From positions 310,001-374,000 of the forward strand of contig CANTFK010000990.1 in assembly GCA_947646735.1 (NCBI GenBank): 64,000 bases of DNA. The letters run 5' to 3'. The notes below the pieces were generated by a model. That model did no database searches, was not told the origin of the DNA, and was given only the letters and a program-made list of their open reading frames with translations. The DNA comes from Peronospora farinosa. Taxonomy: Eukaryota; Oomycota; Peronosporomycetes; Peronosporales; Peronosporaceae. The translations under genes and the position numbers were made by a program. Positions within the stretch are counted from its first letter, which is position 1. Every line of letters starts with the position of its first letter. Below are positions 22,797 to 33,855 of the stretch, in pieces.

Positions 22797-24266
22797 ATGG
22801 TCCTTAATATGGACTGGAGTGACTTCCCTCACCTCTCCCAACATCATAGGGAGTTGGCAGAGCATATGGCGCAGGGACTTGGTGAACAAGCCCTGGTCAA
22901 TCTCTTGCATTGTCCTCCTGAGCAACATGTTGCTCAGTTGGAGCAATTTGAGGCGTTTGTGCTCGGACAGCGTAGAAACGCGTCCGAGGTAAACAGCCAA
23001 GCCACCGCTGAGTCCATCACTTAGACTCAGGATGAGCTTAGGCTTGAGCAGGCACGTAATGAGGCGCTCAACAGGACTGTTGAGACGCTCTCTGCCCGGC
23101 CTGCTCAACCGAGGCCCATTCGGATGGACCCTCCGAAGTTCGATGGAACTAGCCCTCACGCGATTGATCACTGGCTATTAGCAGTTGAGCAATGCGGTAT
23201 GGCGCAGCTCATCGAAGACGACACCAGAATGGTGTCGTATGCCATGTCCAACTTGCGTGGCAAAGCGTCAGAGTGGGCATACTCTGCGCTGATGGCAAAT
23301 GCTGATGCATTTCCATCATGGGCGATCTTTAAGTCAAAGATTCGCGCCATGTATCAGCCGCCTAACAACGAAGTGTTGCTTATGGCGCGCTTCTTTGGAG
23401 CACGACAGGCGAAACGCTCTCTGCAAGAGTTTGTGCAGGAGATGCGTTCGCTGTCGGCGTCCATCAATGGGGAACCGATACCAAAGCGTATCAAGGTAGC
23501 CACGTTCATGAATGGACTTAGGCATGGCCCATCGCGTCAGGCCCTTTTCAGAAAGGTGCCAGCGACGATGGAAGAGGCAATTAACATTGCCTTGATTGAG
23601 GAGCAATCCTACAAGAGCGCCTCGACGACAGCCTATTACAGGCCGTCTACCGAGAAGTCGGATGCCACTCCTATGGAGTTAGTCAATGCAGATGTTGTCT
23701 GCTACAAGTGCGGCAAGCGAGGCCATATGATGGCTTGCTGCTATTCCAAATTTGCTGCTGGGGACAAGGTGCCCATCAAAGGTCTCCCACCCCGAAGGGT
23801 GGTTCGAAGAACCGTGCACGTCGACTGGTTCAGATTCGACCCCCGACAATTCGGGAAATGCGGGAGCGCAGTAGGGGCGGGATGCCCTGCTGTCACGGAC
23901 TCTGAAGCTACCCCTAAGTTCAGAGTGATCGAACAAATGGGTAGCATAGTCCCTGAGGTTCCGAAAGGTCGGACCTCAACCCTTTTGGTCTATAGCGCTC
24001 GAGTACGATGCTATGACCAAGTGATGACCCTTCTCGTGGATTCGGGTGTATCACAAAACTTTGTGAAACTCGCGGCTCTGAAAAAGAGACCGGCGAGTTA
24101 TGAGTCGCTTTGCCAGTATGGCAAAATAGAAGAGGCGACCGTTCGTTTAGCAAGCGGTAAGATTGTTAAGTCGGAGGAAGTTCAACTTGAACTTGCCTTT
24201 AGCTGCGCCACAAGAACCGGCACAGAGCCAAGAGCCTGTTGCGGTTGGAAAGAGTGCGTTAGCTAA
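22797..24266 (+). pseudogene. GB Gag-protease with in-frame amber stop
   Basis: The frame starts at ATG 22797 (MVLNMDWSDF), is interrupted by TAG at 23022-23024, and continues unchanged in the same frame through MDPPKFDG (23124) to 24266. The second part has the Gag core, a zinc knuckle CYKCGKRGHMMACC and the aspartic protease site LLVDSGVSQNFV. The reading frame after the TAG shows no further damage for over 1.2 kb, so a single-codon interruption or suppression is plausible. GA has the same TAG. Confidence 0.8.
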
Positions 24267-24300
24267 TACAGCAACGACACTTTCTTCCAGGTCATAGGTC

Positions 24301-25421
24301 GTGGTGACTCGAAGAACTAGCAACATACGCATTAAGAAGATCAAGGGCACGTCGAAACGAGTGACCCTTGGATCAGTCTCGGTCCAAGAGGACGGACCTA
24401 CGAACGAGTTGTTCGAGGCCGTCGAAGACAAAATGCCGGAGACATCCTCAGTTGAGGTGCTCCAACTTGTCTTGGCATCTGCCGAGGAGATAGTAAATCT
24501 CTCGGAGATGACGTGGGATCTGTTCCTGTCCGAACTAAAGGAAGGAAAGATCCACGAGATAGTCGCACCAGTTCCAGAAGAGAACGTGGTGGACTGTTGC
24601 TCTTCATCCACAATGGATGAGAGCGTCTTGGAGACCGACAAAAAGAAACGGTTTGCTGCTCAAGGCTGGTATGCCTTGAAGGATAGCTCGTTCTATGATG
24701 TTCTGTGGAAACACCGTGATGTGTTTCCAGCAGAAGTGCCGAGCCGCCTACCGAACAATGGGAGCATCAGGCACGAAATTGACCTGGAGCCTGGCACCAA
24801 GTATTGTGTGACCAGGCAATGGCCGTTGCCGAAGGAACAAATCGATTACATCGATGAGTTCTTCGACAAGTTCTTCGACAAGCGAGCCAAAGCGGTATAT
24901 GTACGTGAGAGAAAGTCGCCTCATTGCAGCCCGACCTTCTGTGTGCGTAAAGCCACGGGTGGATGGCGCGTGGTTCATGCTTATAATAATCTGAACACGG
25001 CCACCATTCCGGATCAAACGCCGATCCCGCGGAAAGATGTCTTGTTGAAAATTCCATGGGAAAGTCCACTATCTTTTCCGCGTTGGATCTGAAGGATGGC
25101 TACTATCAGGTTCTCATGAGAGATACCGATGTAGTCAAAACGGCAGCAAGCACCCCAAGCGGTATGCTGCGGGAGTGGCTTGTAATGCCACAAGGGCTGA
25201 AAAATGCTCTGGCAACATTCAACCGATTAGTGGCTCACGTGATGCGTCAGCACCGTGCCTACGCGCCCCATTACTTTGACGATGTATTCGTGCATAGTAG
25301 GGCGGAGGACGGTCTGAGTGCAATAGAGTCGCACAAGCGTCATTTAGACGCTGTGTTGCAGACTCTGGGTGACGCCCAATTATACGTGAACTTGCAAAAG
25401 TGCGTAATTAGGGCCCCCTAG
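24301..25421 (+). pseudogene. GB reverse transcriptase, frameshifted
   Basis: Frame 24301-25092 holds the segment upstream of RT and the RT fingers (TKYCVTRQWPLP, FCVRKATGGWRVVHAY). Frame 25056-25421 holds the palm with LDLKDGYYQVLM and the YFDD box, and ends at NLQKCVIRAP followed by TAG. GB alone has a 12-bp duplication giving FFDKFFDK near 24870. The frame break near 25060-25090 and the terminal stop are shared with GA. Confidence 0.8.
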
Positions 25422-25553
25422 ATACCTGTACTGGGCTGCATTGTTAGTGCACACGGTGTAAGAGCAGACCCTGAAAAGATAAAGGCTGTAAAGGAATGGC
25501 CAGTCCCACGTCATGCGAAGGATCTACTTCAATTCCTTGGGCTCGCCAATTAC

Positions 25554-26973
25554 TTGCATAAGTACAGCAAGAATTATGCGGAGCAGACCAAGCCATTGTC
25601 TGACCTTTTAAAAAAGGATACAGAATGGACTTGGTCAAAGGAACAAGAAGATGCGTTCACTTCAGTGAAGAAATCTCTTGTAGAGGCACCGGTCTTGGCA
25701 TTGCCAGACGCGGATAAGCCCTTTAGCGTCGTCTGCGATGCAATCAATTTTGCAATCGGCAGCGCGCTCATGCAGAAGGATGACAACGGTGTTGACCGTG
25801 TCATTTCTTATCAGTCTCGGCTTTTAAAAGCTGCCGAGCTGAATTACCCTGTGTATGAAAAGGAGTTACTTTCAATGAAGTATGCCCTTGTGAAGTTTCG
25901 GGTGCACCTCTTGGGCACCGAACCTTTTGTGGTTTATACGGATCACGCATCACTGCGGACCGCTATACATTCACCGCACCTCTCGCCTAGGATGGCGAGA
26001 TGGCTAACATTCTTCTCTGAATGTAATTTCAAAGTTGAATATAAGCCGGGTAAGTCGAATGTCTTGGCTGACGCGTTATCGCGCAGACCAGACTTCGAGG
26101 CAAGACACCAGGAATGTGTGTCTCGTGCGAAAGCACAAGTTGAGTCGTCAACATTGGCAGCCATGAAGGCCTACCATGTGACGACCTCAATGGCGTCCGA
26201 TATAAAGGAGTGCTACAGTCAGGACGAACATTGTCGCCTGCTGTTGGATCATTTTGGTGGACGAAAGGTTACCCTTCCGTCGCACCTCAAAGCGAAATTA
26301 CATCGCTTTAGTTACAGTGATGGTCTGTTATGGCATCAACTGTCACCCTGTGATCCCTTGAGAATCTATGTCCCTCATGACACAGATCTCAAGCTGATGA
26401 TACTTCACGAGTGCCATGATGCGCCATCTAGTGGGCATCTGGGCCGTGAAAAGACATTCTTACGAGTGTCAGAGGAATTTTGGTGGCCCCACCTATATCG
26501 GTGGGTGGCCAACTATATTCGCTCTTGTGAAGAGTGTCAGCGCATAAAGCCTGCACCTTCAAACAGTGCGCCACTGAAGCCACTGCCGATTCCAACGTGA
26601 ATGTTGGAAGTCGGTCAGTTTGGACTTCATATTTGGCTTACCGCCTGACCATAATGTCAGGACGGGGCTCGTCGTCTTTGTAGACAGACTGATCAAGATG
26701 GTGCACTTGGCACCATGTAGCACCAAGATCTCAGGAAAAGAGGCTGCCCTCTTGTTCCTGGATCACGTGTATCGACTACACGGGATGCCCGAGTCCATAG
26801 TATCGGACCGAGATCCGCGTTTTACGTCGGGTTTTTGGCAACATGTGTTCGCGCTGCTGGGTAGCAAGCTCCACATGTCAACCGCTGATCATCCCCAGAC
26901 CGATGGCCAAACAGAACGAGCCAATCGAGTTGTGGCGGATGTGTTGCGTACAATAGCGACTCCTAAGGAATAG
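25554..26973 (+). pseudogene. GB RNase H-integrase, one-base insertion
   Basis: Frame 25554-26600 runs from the RT connection through RNase H (VVCDAINFAIGSAL, YTDHASLRTA) to the integrase zinc finger (CEECQRIKPAP). It ends early because of one extra A at about 26593-26595; GA has CCACGTG where GB has CCAACGTG. Frame 26620-26973 continues the integrase core with DFIFGLPP, SDRDPRF and DGQTERANRV. The lesion is private to GB. Confidence 0.85.
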
Positions 26974-27545
26974 AGCAAACAATTTCTTTCGTGGAGTTTG
27001 TCATTAATAACAGTGTTCACACCAGTACGGGTGAAGCGACCATTTTACATTAACGAACTGCGTCATCCTCGAACGCCAGTCTCGTTTGTACGCAGCCCGA
27101 GTCTTAGTGGGGGAGGGCCCCTCACTTCGCTCGGTGCAAATGCCAAAGAGGGCCAAGGTTCCCTCGTGACACTGCTAATTTAGAAGTGGTCACGACACCT
27201 ATAGGTGTCACAAAGGAGGCACGGCAAGAAATGCCAGTGCTCCTTGATGATGACACTATAGTGTTGTCACCAGCGTCGACCCATGAACGACCTCTTGTAG
27301 GCGTCATAGGCGAGCTGGATGCTAAAAGCGTGAGCGAAGCTCAGCGCTTCGTGGATGAGTGATTAGCCATCACACGTAAAGTCCGTGACGCGATGGCAAG
27401 CGCACAGGACAAGCAAAAACAATATGCAGACTAGCATGGTCGCAAAAGCAATGAGCACTTTAGTGTGGGGGACAAAGTGCTATGAAGTACTGCTACCCTA
27501 CCTAAACATGCAATTTCTGTACGAACTGGAGGTACTACTAAGCTA

Positions 27546-28280
27546 TTGCCCCGATTCATTAGGCCCTTTACAGTGGTTGAAGAAGCTGGAGACCTAAATT
27601 ATAGTCTCACTCTCCCACCGTATATGAAGACGCACCCCGTATTTTACGTGGGTCGTCTGAAACGGTATGTGGATCCACAGGAGATCACATATCCGTATCA
27701 GTCTGACGAGAACGATGTTGACGTCGACTGTGAGTCGAGCGTCGCGGCCGATCAGGAGACGAGGAAGCCGAGAGGCTCCCCGTATACGAACGAGGCGATA
27801 GAGGACTCGGTGATCGAGGAGGACTCCGCGCTTGACGCGGGTCTCTCATCACCAGTCGCTCTAAGATGTCCAAACGGGTCTTCAGGCGGTCATACCCCTG
27901 ACGGTCTCTCGCCCTCACATCACGCAGATCCGAGGTCAGTCGCGAGACTTGACTCTCGAGATCTGTCACCTGCCTCTTCAGCGCAGCGGACTCAGCCTGC
28001 GACTGAACAGCAGCAGGGTAGGCAGCCGCGAGTAGGTGGGCGTAATCGCCACTCCTATCGGGCGCCACCTGTGTTGGTGGACACGGATGGGAACACGCGC
28101 TTCCTTGTTGGAAGGCTGTTGGCCCACCGGTTTGTGAAGCGAAAGCTCCAAATCCTTGTCCAGTGGAAGGGTTACCCAACGAGCTTTGACTCGTGGGAGC
28201 CTGTGGACGCTTTGCGCGTTGACGTGCCTGGGCTGGTGACTGCTTATGTGAAGCAGCACCAGCTGTCTTCTTTCTGCTAG
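27546..28280 (+). pseudogene. GB pol C-terminus with chromodomain
   Basis: 244 open codons from the post-integrase segment (THPVFYVGRLKRYVDP), through a long polar linker (residues about 50-175), to a chromodomain (LVGRLLAHRFVKRKLQILVQWKGYP, SWEPVDAL). Stops at 26974-27545 detach it from integrase. Across the linker the opposite strand is also open (27685-28410), so the DNA is potentially coding on both strands. Confidence 0.75.
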
Positions 28281-29234
28281 GTCCGGAAGGACTAGCAGAA
28301 GAAGCGTGGCGAGAATTAATTGGGGGTCGCTTACCACCCATAATTTCATGTGCACGCTTCATGGCGAAGCTGATTCGCTGCGACCGCTGTTTAGTTGCAT
28401 CTTCTTGCAAGGTAACACGGCGCCGAAGTTCAGCTTATAGTCGTCGGCTGTTTCGTTAGAACGCAGCACGACTGGAATTGGGAAAGCACGACCAAGTGCT
28501 TTGCCCTGCTTTTTCCACAAAGGAAAGACGCTATAGAATCTATGAGCGTCTATAGTGGCACGCTGCAAAAGCGCTGCGCTAGACCCATCCGAGTTCATCC
28601 ACTCAGATGGAGGTGGCATTGGTTGCAAGCCACCACTCACGTAGCCGCCCTCGCGACGGCGGGCTAGTGAGGCCGAAGGTGTACTTGGTGGAGCTTTAAG
28701 CTCACACTCAGCTGAGTCTGACTCTCCATTATGGATTGTCAAGACATCAGGTTGAGGAGTTACATCTGACTGAGTCGCGACTACTCCTTTCGAAGTAGCG
28801 TGCTCAGTCTTAGTCGCTGCGCTCGTAGGCGCAGACGACGAGGCGTTACCTTCGCTTGTAGGAAGCATAGATGCTTCCTCAAGGACGGGTGCCTCAAATG
28901 ATGGGGACATATGTCCCATCAATGCACTATGCTCATCGCCACTTTGGGGTGATGGCAGTGGTGTGGTCTCATTGTAGTCTACAATGAGAGATGGATCTTC
29001 ATCCACATTATCGTGAGATGGAAGATTCACCCCAGTGCCTGACGCACTTTGCGACGGCTGCGATAAATCGCGGCGCGTGCGCTTAGTGCTGGACTGCATG
29101 GGTGCCTTTGCAGGCGACCCATCAGCCTTACCACGTTTCGGTGGCATGAGTACTGAGCAGACTAAAGCGGCGCGTTTATAAACGGCTCGCCAGTCTCTCT
29201 GTCTCTTAGGCGATGTTTTATAAAATGTAAACAT
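27685..29234 (-). pseudogene. GB antisense coiled-coil ORF, one-base deletion
   Basis: Opposite to pol and ending inside its linker, the minus strand carries two consecutive open frames, 29234-28359 and 28410-27685. The likely start is the ATG at 29147 (MPPKRGKADGSPAK), conserved in GA. The first frame shows an S/P/T-rich N-terminus and a block including FYSVFPLWKKQGKALGRAFP. The second shows a coiled coil (ALKRQVTDLESQVSRL and following, about residues 150-190 of that frame) and an Arg/Ser-rich tail (SPPRSPSPLSPRS). Comparison with GA places a missing base at about 28436/28437, where the two frames would otherwise join. Function unknown; composition suggests an oligomeric, nucleic-acid-binding or nuclear protein. 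Confidence 0.6.
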
Positions 29235-29254
29235 CGTTCTAAAACGGGGGATGG

Positions 29255-29826
29255 TGTAACAGGGTACCTAGTTACACGTAAACATTAAGTAATATACTTA
29301 ATGTTTGGTCTAAAAGTATCCATGATTACTTTTGACCAGTCACTTGGGTGCGATACACAAATGTGATCCACCCTCGTGAATGTGATATCCATTGATGGAT
29401 TCACATGAGAAGGGATGACGTTAGTTGAAGCTAGGCATCACGACGTCTCAGAAGGACGTCAGTCGCAAGTATAAATCTAGATTTAAGATCATGCGACAGG
29501 ATACGCTTCTAAAGAGTCGCGTATCCGATCTATATATATATATATATAACCAATCAGTAGTTAAGTATATATTTAGTTATAATTAATTAAATATAGCTCA
29601 GTCTTGAATTTACTTAAACAAACACACCACGCACGAGAAGTTGAAAGACTTCTGCGTGACGTCGGTGTTCTAAGTGTTAAGAAGTTCGTTGCACTCTCGC
29701 TTAAGCGAGAGGCAACTGGTGGTACGACTGCTTAAGCAGTCGACCAACCTCCCAACCACCCCCCTCGCTTGTGCATAAGGTGTGTGCTCGTAGTACGAGG
29801 CAACTTCATAGAAGTGCCCGTCTACA
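29255..29826 (+). repeat. 3' LTR of GB
   Basis: 572 bp, near-identical to 22136-22737 except for a deletion of about 30 bp before CCTCGCTTGTGC and scattered changes. It is preceded by the purine-rich AAAACGGGGGATGG (29241-29254), a plausible polypurine tract for plus-strand priming. The CTTAAG palindromes lie at 29694-29711 and 29725-29742. Confidence 0.85.
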
Positions 29827-29831
29827 TACGA
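29827..29831 (+). other. Target-site duplication of GB, right copy
   Basis: TACGA directly after the LTR end GTCTACA, matching 22131-22135. Confidence 0.85.
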
Positions 29832-31463
29832 GATGTCTAGCAGCGCGGCCAATTGCCTAATAAGTTATCGATAATAGCTCATGGCGGCAGTTTGAAAGTT
29901 TGATTAAGGCGTCTAGGAGATTTGCGGTAGGTCAAATTGATAGGAGGCATAAGTAGCTTAAGCACATATTTATTATTAGTAAAAAAAGTTTCTGACTAAC
30001 CTTTTCTATAGAAGGACTAAGGGCAAACTAGCTGCAATTGTCTCGAAAAAAACACTACGGTTTTTCGCCCGATCGCTTGCATGTCGCGTAAAAAAGCCAA
30101 ACATATAATATGAGATGTTGTTGACAAAAAGGTGCGAATTGTAGAATGTTTCAGCCAGTTTTTACGATGCGTGTCTTTGGTATCGTTGTACAAACGTCAA
30201 CTTCAATGCTACGCCACACAATAGATTTATTTTGTCTCGCCAGTGCATGACTTGCGAAATACAAGAAGAAAGTTTGCATTGGTTTGGAAAGAAGATATTG
30301 CAAACACGTTTATCTAAACATTTAACTGACCCAACTATTGATACCGACATTATAAACATGATGAAAAATATCAACGATTCAGGCATCTGATCCGACCCTT
30401 TGCACAGTTGCAAATTTGCCACCCTTGCATGTTCACGCATGTTATTTTGCTTGTCATGTCTCCACTATAATTCGGTGGTTAATCTTGCTTCGAACATGAG
30501 CGTTCAGCAGCTTCCACTGGCAGTATTTTGGTACGATAGTGTTATAAATCAATGAGTTTTATCTGGTCGCTTAGGTACCTACTTGCCTTTACACTCGTAT
30601 GATACGATACAGCGGATAAAAGAAGCCAGTGCAAGCTTGCTTAGGTGTGCTCAAAAAATGATACCCCTTGTCACGCGATACGTAAAATATAGTAATATCC
30701 TCCGATGCGTATTAACCAAAACTTGGAACTTAATTTTTGCATATTCCGATGTAATTGGACTTCTACTTGTTGCTCGCTGTAAATGGAAGAACGCTACTTA
30801 GGTCACCTACGAGATATATGTGCTATAGATACGAAAGTTTCAACTACATGACCAACTTTGTGTTGTATTGTACAAATCGTATACAAATTTTTAACAACAG
30901 TAAACAACTTCGAATGGAAAAGCAGCGATGCTACAGAAGTATCGAAAAATCAACGGATGCTATAGCTCCTTCATGGATTCCTTGTTTACCCTCTTAACCG
31001 TATCTATTCTATAAAATTCTACATTCAGTACCACATCATTATAGCCCGAAAGTATCATATCTCAGCCTTCTACCAATTTATACGGATAGAATGTCATGCA
31101 TAGAGATTGAAACACCTAAAGTGCTGTCTTCATTTATATCAGCTGAAACAATCGAACCGGATTACAGTTCGTACTGATCGTCCAAGGGGCAAAATTAGAC
31201 CCGTGAACAGATACGTGAACTAACATTATTAAACTACAAAATTCGAGCAAGCGTCAATACCAAAAATCGCGTTTCCAATGATCGTCGGTAACGTCGAACA
31301 TGGAGACCCAATTTTTGCTCCGTCATATTTACAATTCGTGCAATACTCTTTCTCGTCTCCATCCCCATCCCAACCAGTGGTTTGGAAAGCTCACTAGCCT
31401 CATTCGCAATCGCACTTAATGAAAATCTCCGGCTCTGAAAACTAAGTATCTATAAAAACGACG
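29832..31463. other. Intergenic region upstream of the sirtuin gene
   Basis: Mixed sequence with small frames on both strands (for example 30162-30440 minus and 30583-30997 plus). None has a motif I recognise, and stops are frequent. It may hold a decayed transposon or gene, but I cannot support a name. Confidence 0.4.
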
Positions 31464-31477
31464 TCACTCTCAAATTC
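31464..31477 (+). promoter_or_regulatory. Oomycete-type initiator plus flanking element
   Basis: TCACTCTCAAATTC lies 45-58 nt upstream of the sirtuin ATG. It fits the known oomycete core promoter, an initiator of the type TCAYTYY followed closely by an A/T-rich flanking element. A TATAAAA run (31451-31457) lies just before it. Transcription probably starts here. Confidence 0.5.
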
Positions 31478-31521
31478 GCCTTCATCAAAAGACTTGTCGT
31501 ACCTAGTAAAAAACGAATAAA

Positions 31522-33346
31522 ATGATGGCACTATCTGAACGCCCCACCCGAAAGGCTAAGCGAACCGACGTGGACTATGCCGTTTTATCTTCGGGTCAAC
31601 AAATTCCCGAGTATTCGACCGAAGAGGATGACTTGGAAGATGAAAGCTACGGCTCTCAAAAGAAAAAACGACGCAAACAATCGATCGAGTGCTTTATCTG
31701 CCACCGACCTTCTAGAACCTATAAAAATACTATGTTGCAATGTGATAGCTGTTCAAGATTGTAGGTTGCCTATAAACTTATTACTGCTCTAGGGCCCTTG
31801 ATAATTTTAAAAAAATGTGTACATATTCTTTACAGGTACCATGGAGCTTGTGGCAGACCCTTCCAGTCGACATCTATTTTAGGCAATACAAGTTGCTACG
31901 AGTGTCTACAGGAAGCCAAGGTGGACTCTTTGAGTGCTCAACCTCGCAAGAGGTTGGACTCCATTGCTGATTTTGTCGAGGTACTAAAGAAAGCCAAAAA
32001 AATTGTCGTCATTGCTGGAGCTGGGATCAGTGTGTCGTGCGGTATTCCCGACTTCCGTTCAAAAGACGGTATTTACGCCATGGCACGCAAAATGGATATG
32101 GTGCTACCGGAACCGGAATGTCTGTTTCAAATTGACTACTTTCGCGACGACCCGGATCCTTTTTTTGAAGTGGTTCGCAGTGCCTTTGCCAACTCACCTA
32201 AGCCGTCACCGACGCATTGGTTTTTAAAGCTGCTGCAGGATAAAAAAAGTTGTTGCGTGTATACACTCAAAATATCGATGGATTGGAGGAAGCAGCTGGT
32301 GTGACAAAGTGTATTCCTTGTCATGGCAGTTTCGCGTATTCGGCATGCATGCGGTGCAAGAAGCGCGTACCGACGGATACTTTGATGCCCATTATTCAGG
32401 CGGGAGTTATTCCATCATGCTTGGAGTTAAATTGCCGCGGTGTGCTGAAGCCAGAAATTACGTTTTTTGGTGAAATTCTGGATGATAAAGTGAGCACAAC
32501 TATAACAAAAGACCGCTTGCAAGCAGATCTTCTTCTTGTCATGGGAACATCGCTTAAGGTTGCTCCTGTCATGGAGATTCCAGGATATCTACCCTCACAT
32601 ATACCTCAGGTTGTGATCAACAAAACCGCGCTGAAGAAAAAAAGCTGAAATCGAGAAAGCTCTCGACTGGAGAAATGAGTCGAATAAGTCGTATTCATGG
32701 TGACGGAGACGCAATAGATGATGAAGAGGAGTTTGATCTGTCACTACTGGGAGACTGTGATGATATTATTCGCTACCTTTGCAACCAAGCTGGATGGCAT
32801 CTTGATGTAAAGGCGAAGAAGAAAAAGCTCTTGAGTCTTAGTAGGCAAGTCATTTCGCATCAGTATTCCTCTGGCAAGCGAGTATTTTGTTTTGGGGAGT
32901 GCCAGTGTAAAAACAAACTTTCTGCCGATATTAATGACGACGAAGTCGAGGAAGGATACGAAGAGGAGGACAATGACGAAGAAGGAGAACTTGAAGACGA
33001 TATCGTGTGGTACGTTCATATTAGCTCTCATCACTTCATGGCCTGTTTACCACTCCTTGTTTGTCTTGGTTTCTACAGTAATCGGTGCGAGGAGCGTATC
33101 GATACGAACGCGGATCCCGGTTCGAGCAGCAAGACTATTCACTACCGCTGCAAGTAAGTCGTGTAAAGTGCGACTGCTCAACATGCAAACTCACCCGACA
33201 GAGCTGCTGAATATAACAAATTAATTAATATGACTTGTATATGTGCTCACAGTGATTGCTTCGACTATGATTTGTGCGGAGATTGCTATCCGAAAAGGAG
33301 ATGCAAGCACAAGGGGGGAAGACACAAGTTCACGCAGCGCTTATAA
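31522..33346 (+). CDS. Sirtuin (Sir2) deacetylase with PHD and ZZ zinc fingers
   Basis: NAD-dependent protein deacetylase, probably nuclear and acting on histones. I propose four exons: 31522-31760, 31836-33009, 33079-33153 and 33253-33346. An acidic, Lys-rich N-terminus leads to a PHD finger (about residues 54-103; CFIC, CDSC, YHGAC, CYEC). The Sir2 core follows (about 130-400) with GAGISVSCGIPDFRS, TQNID, the catalytic His in CHGSF, a Cys pair CMRC and a second pair in SCLELNC, then FFGE and GTSLKVAPV. The C-terminus is a ZZ finger (about 472-527; CNRC, RCNDCFDYDLCGDC, then CKHKGGRHKF). The frame breaks twice, at A7 runs 32242-32248 and 32637-32643. One more A in each would restore the frame exactly and give 527 residues, so I suspect sequencing error over gene death. 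Spliced structure is inferred from sites and domain continuity. Confidence 0.85.
31761..31835 (+). other. Sirtuin intron 1
   Basis: 75 nt, donor GTAGGT and acceptor TTTACAG. Removing it joins the two halves of the PHD finger (CSRL to YHGAC) in frame. Confidence 0.8.
33010..33078 (+). other. Sirtuin intron 2
   Basis: 69 nt, donor GTACGT and acceptor TTCTACAG. Splicing creates the first Cys pair of the ZZ finger (CNRC). Confidence 0.7.
33154..33252 (+). other. Sirtuin intron 3
   Basis: 99 nt, donor GTAAGT and acceptor GCTCACAG. Splicing produces RCNDCFDYDLC, the signature part of ZZ fingers. Confidence 0.75.
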
Positions 33347-33829
33347 AATGTAGCTATTAGCACAAGACAATCCCTAATTAAAAGTATCGATGGTAGAAAC
33401 ATTCAGACAGTAGAATAATCAGAGTTTTTGGCTTACCAAACAGTCAGTTCCGCTTTCAAGATCAAACATCGCGCACTCAGAGTGAGTCTGGAAAAGGATC
33501 TGACATCTTCATAAATATGACGAAGCTGGGTATTGCTACACTGATAAGGCTACACTTACTATGGCCAGATTGCAGTGGTAGCGGTAGCCCAGCTTCGTCA
33601 CATAAAGGACGCAGACATTGAGTCTGTCTTTTGACCCTTATCTAATACACTTGTCAACACAAGATGACCGCATCAGCTTCACATCAGTTCCGCGATTGTT
33701 AGCTCCTGCGCGGATTACTGATACATTGCGGCAGTAAAGGATCGTCAGGTTCATAACAACCCAGCACTCTCTGGTTGATACCGGCGTCGTTGTAACGGGA
33801 GATATTAGGTTCTCGTGGAATCGAACAAG
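33347..33829. other. Intergenic region downstream of the sirtuin gene with a hairpin
   Basis: No gene seen. An inverted repeat lies at 33518-33539 and 33578-33600, with a perfect core TGACGAAGCTGGG against CCCAGCTTCGTCA and a loop of about 38 nt. Its origin is unknown. Confidence 0.5.
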
Positions 33830-33855
33830 CTTGCTAAATGTACACTACGTAGTAT

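Larger units (their letters stand above)
22136..29826 (+). mobile_element. Gypsy LTR retrotransposon GB, plus-strand arm of the palindrome
   Basis: A complete Gypsy insertion. Two closely similar LTRs (22136-22737 and 29255-29826) start TGTAACAGGG and end GTCTACA, flanked by the direct repeat TACGA (22131-22135 and 29827-29831). Inside are gag-protease, RT, RNase H, integrase and chromodomain on the plus strand and an antisense frame at the 3' end. Stops and frameshifts make this copy non-autonomous. The clean 5-bp target duplication shows that it arrived by ordinary integration. Confidence 0.9.
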
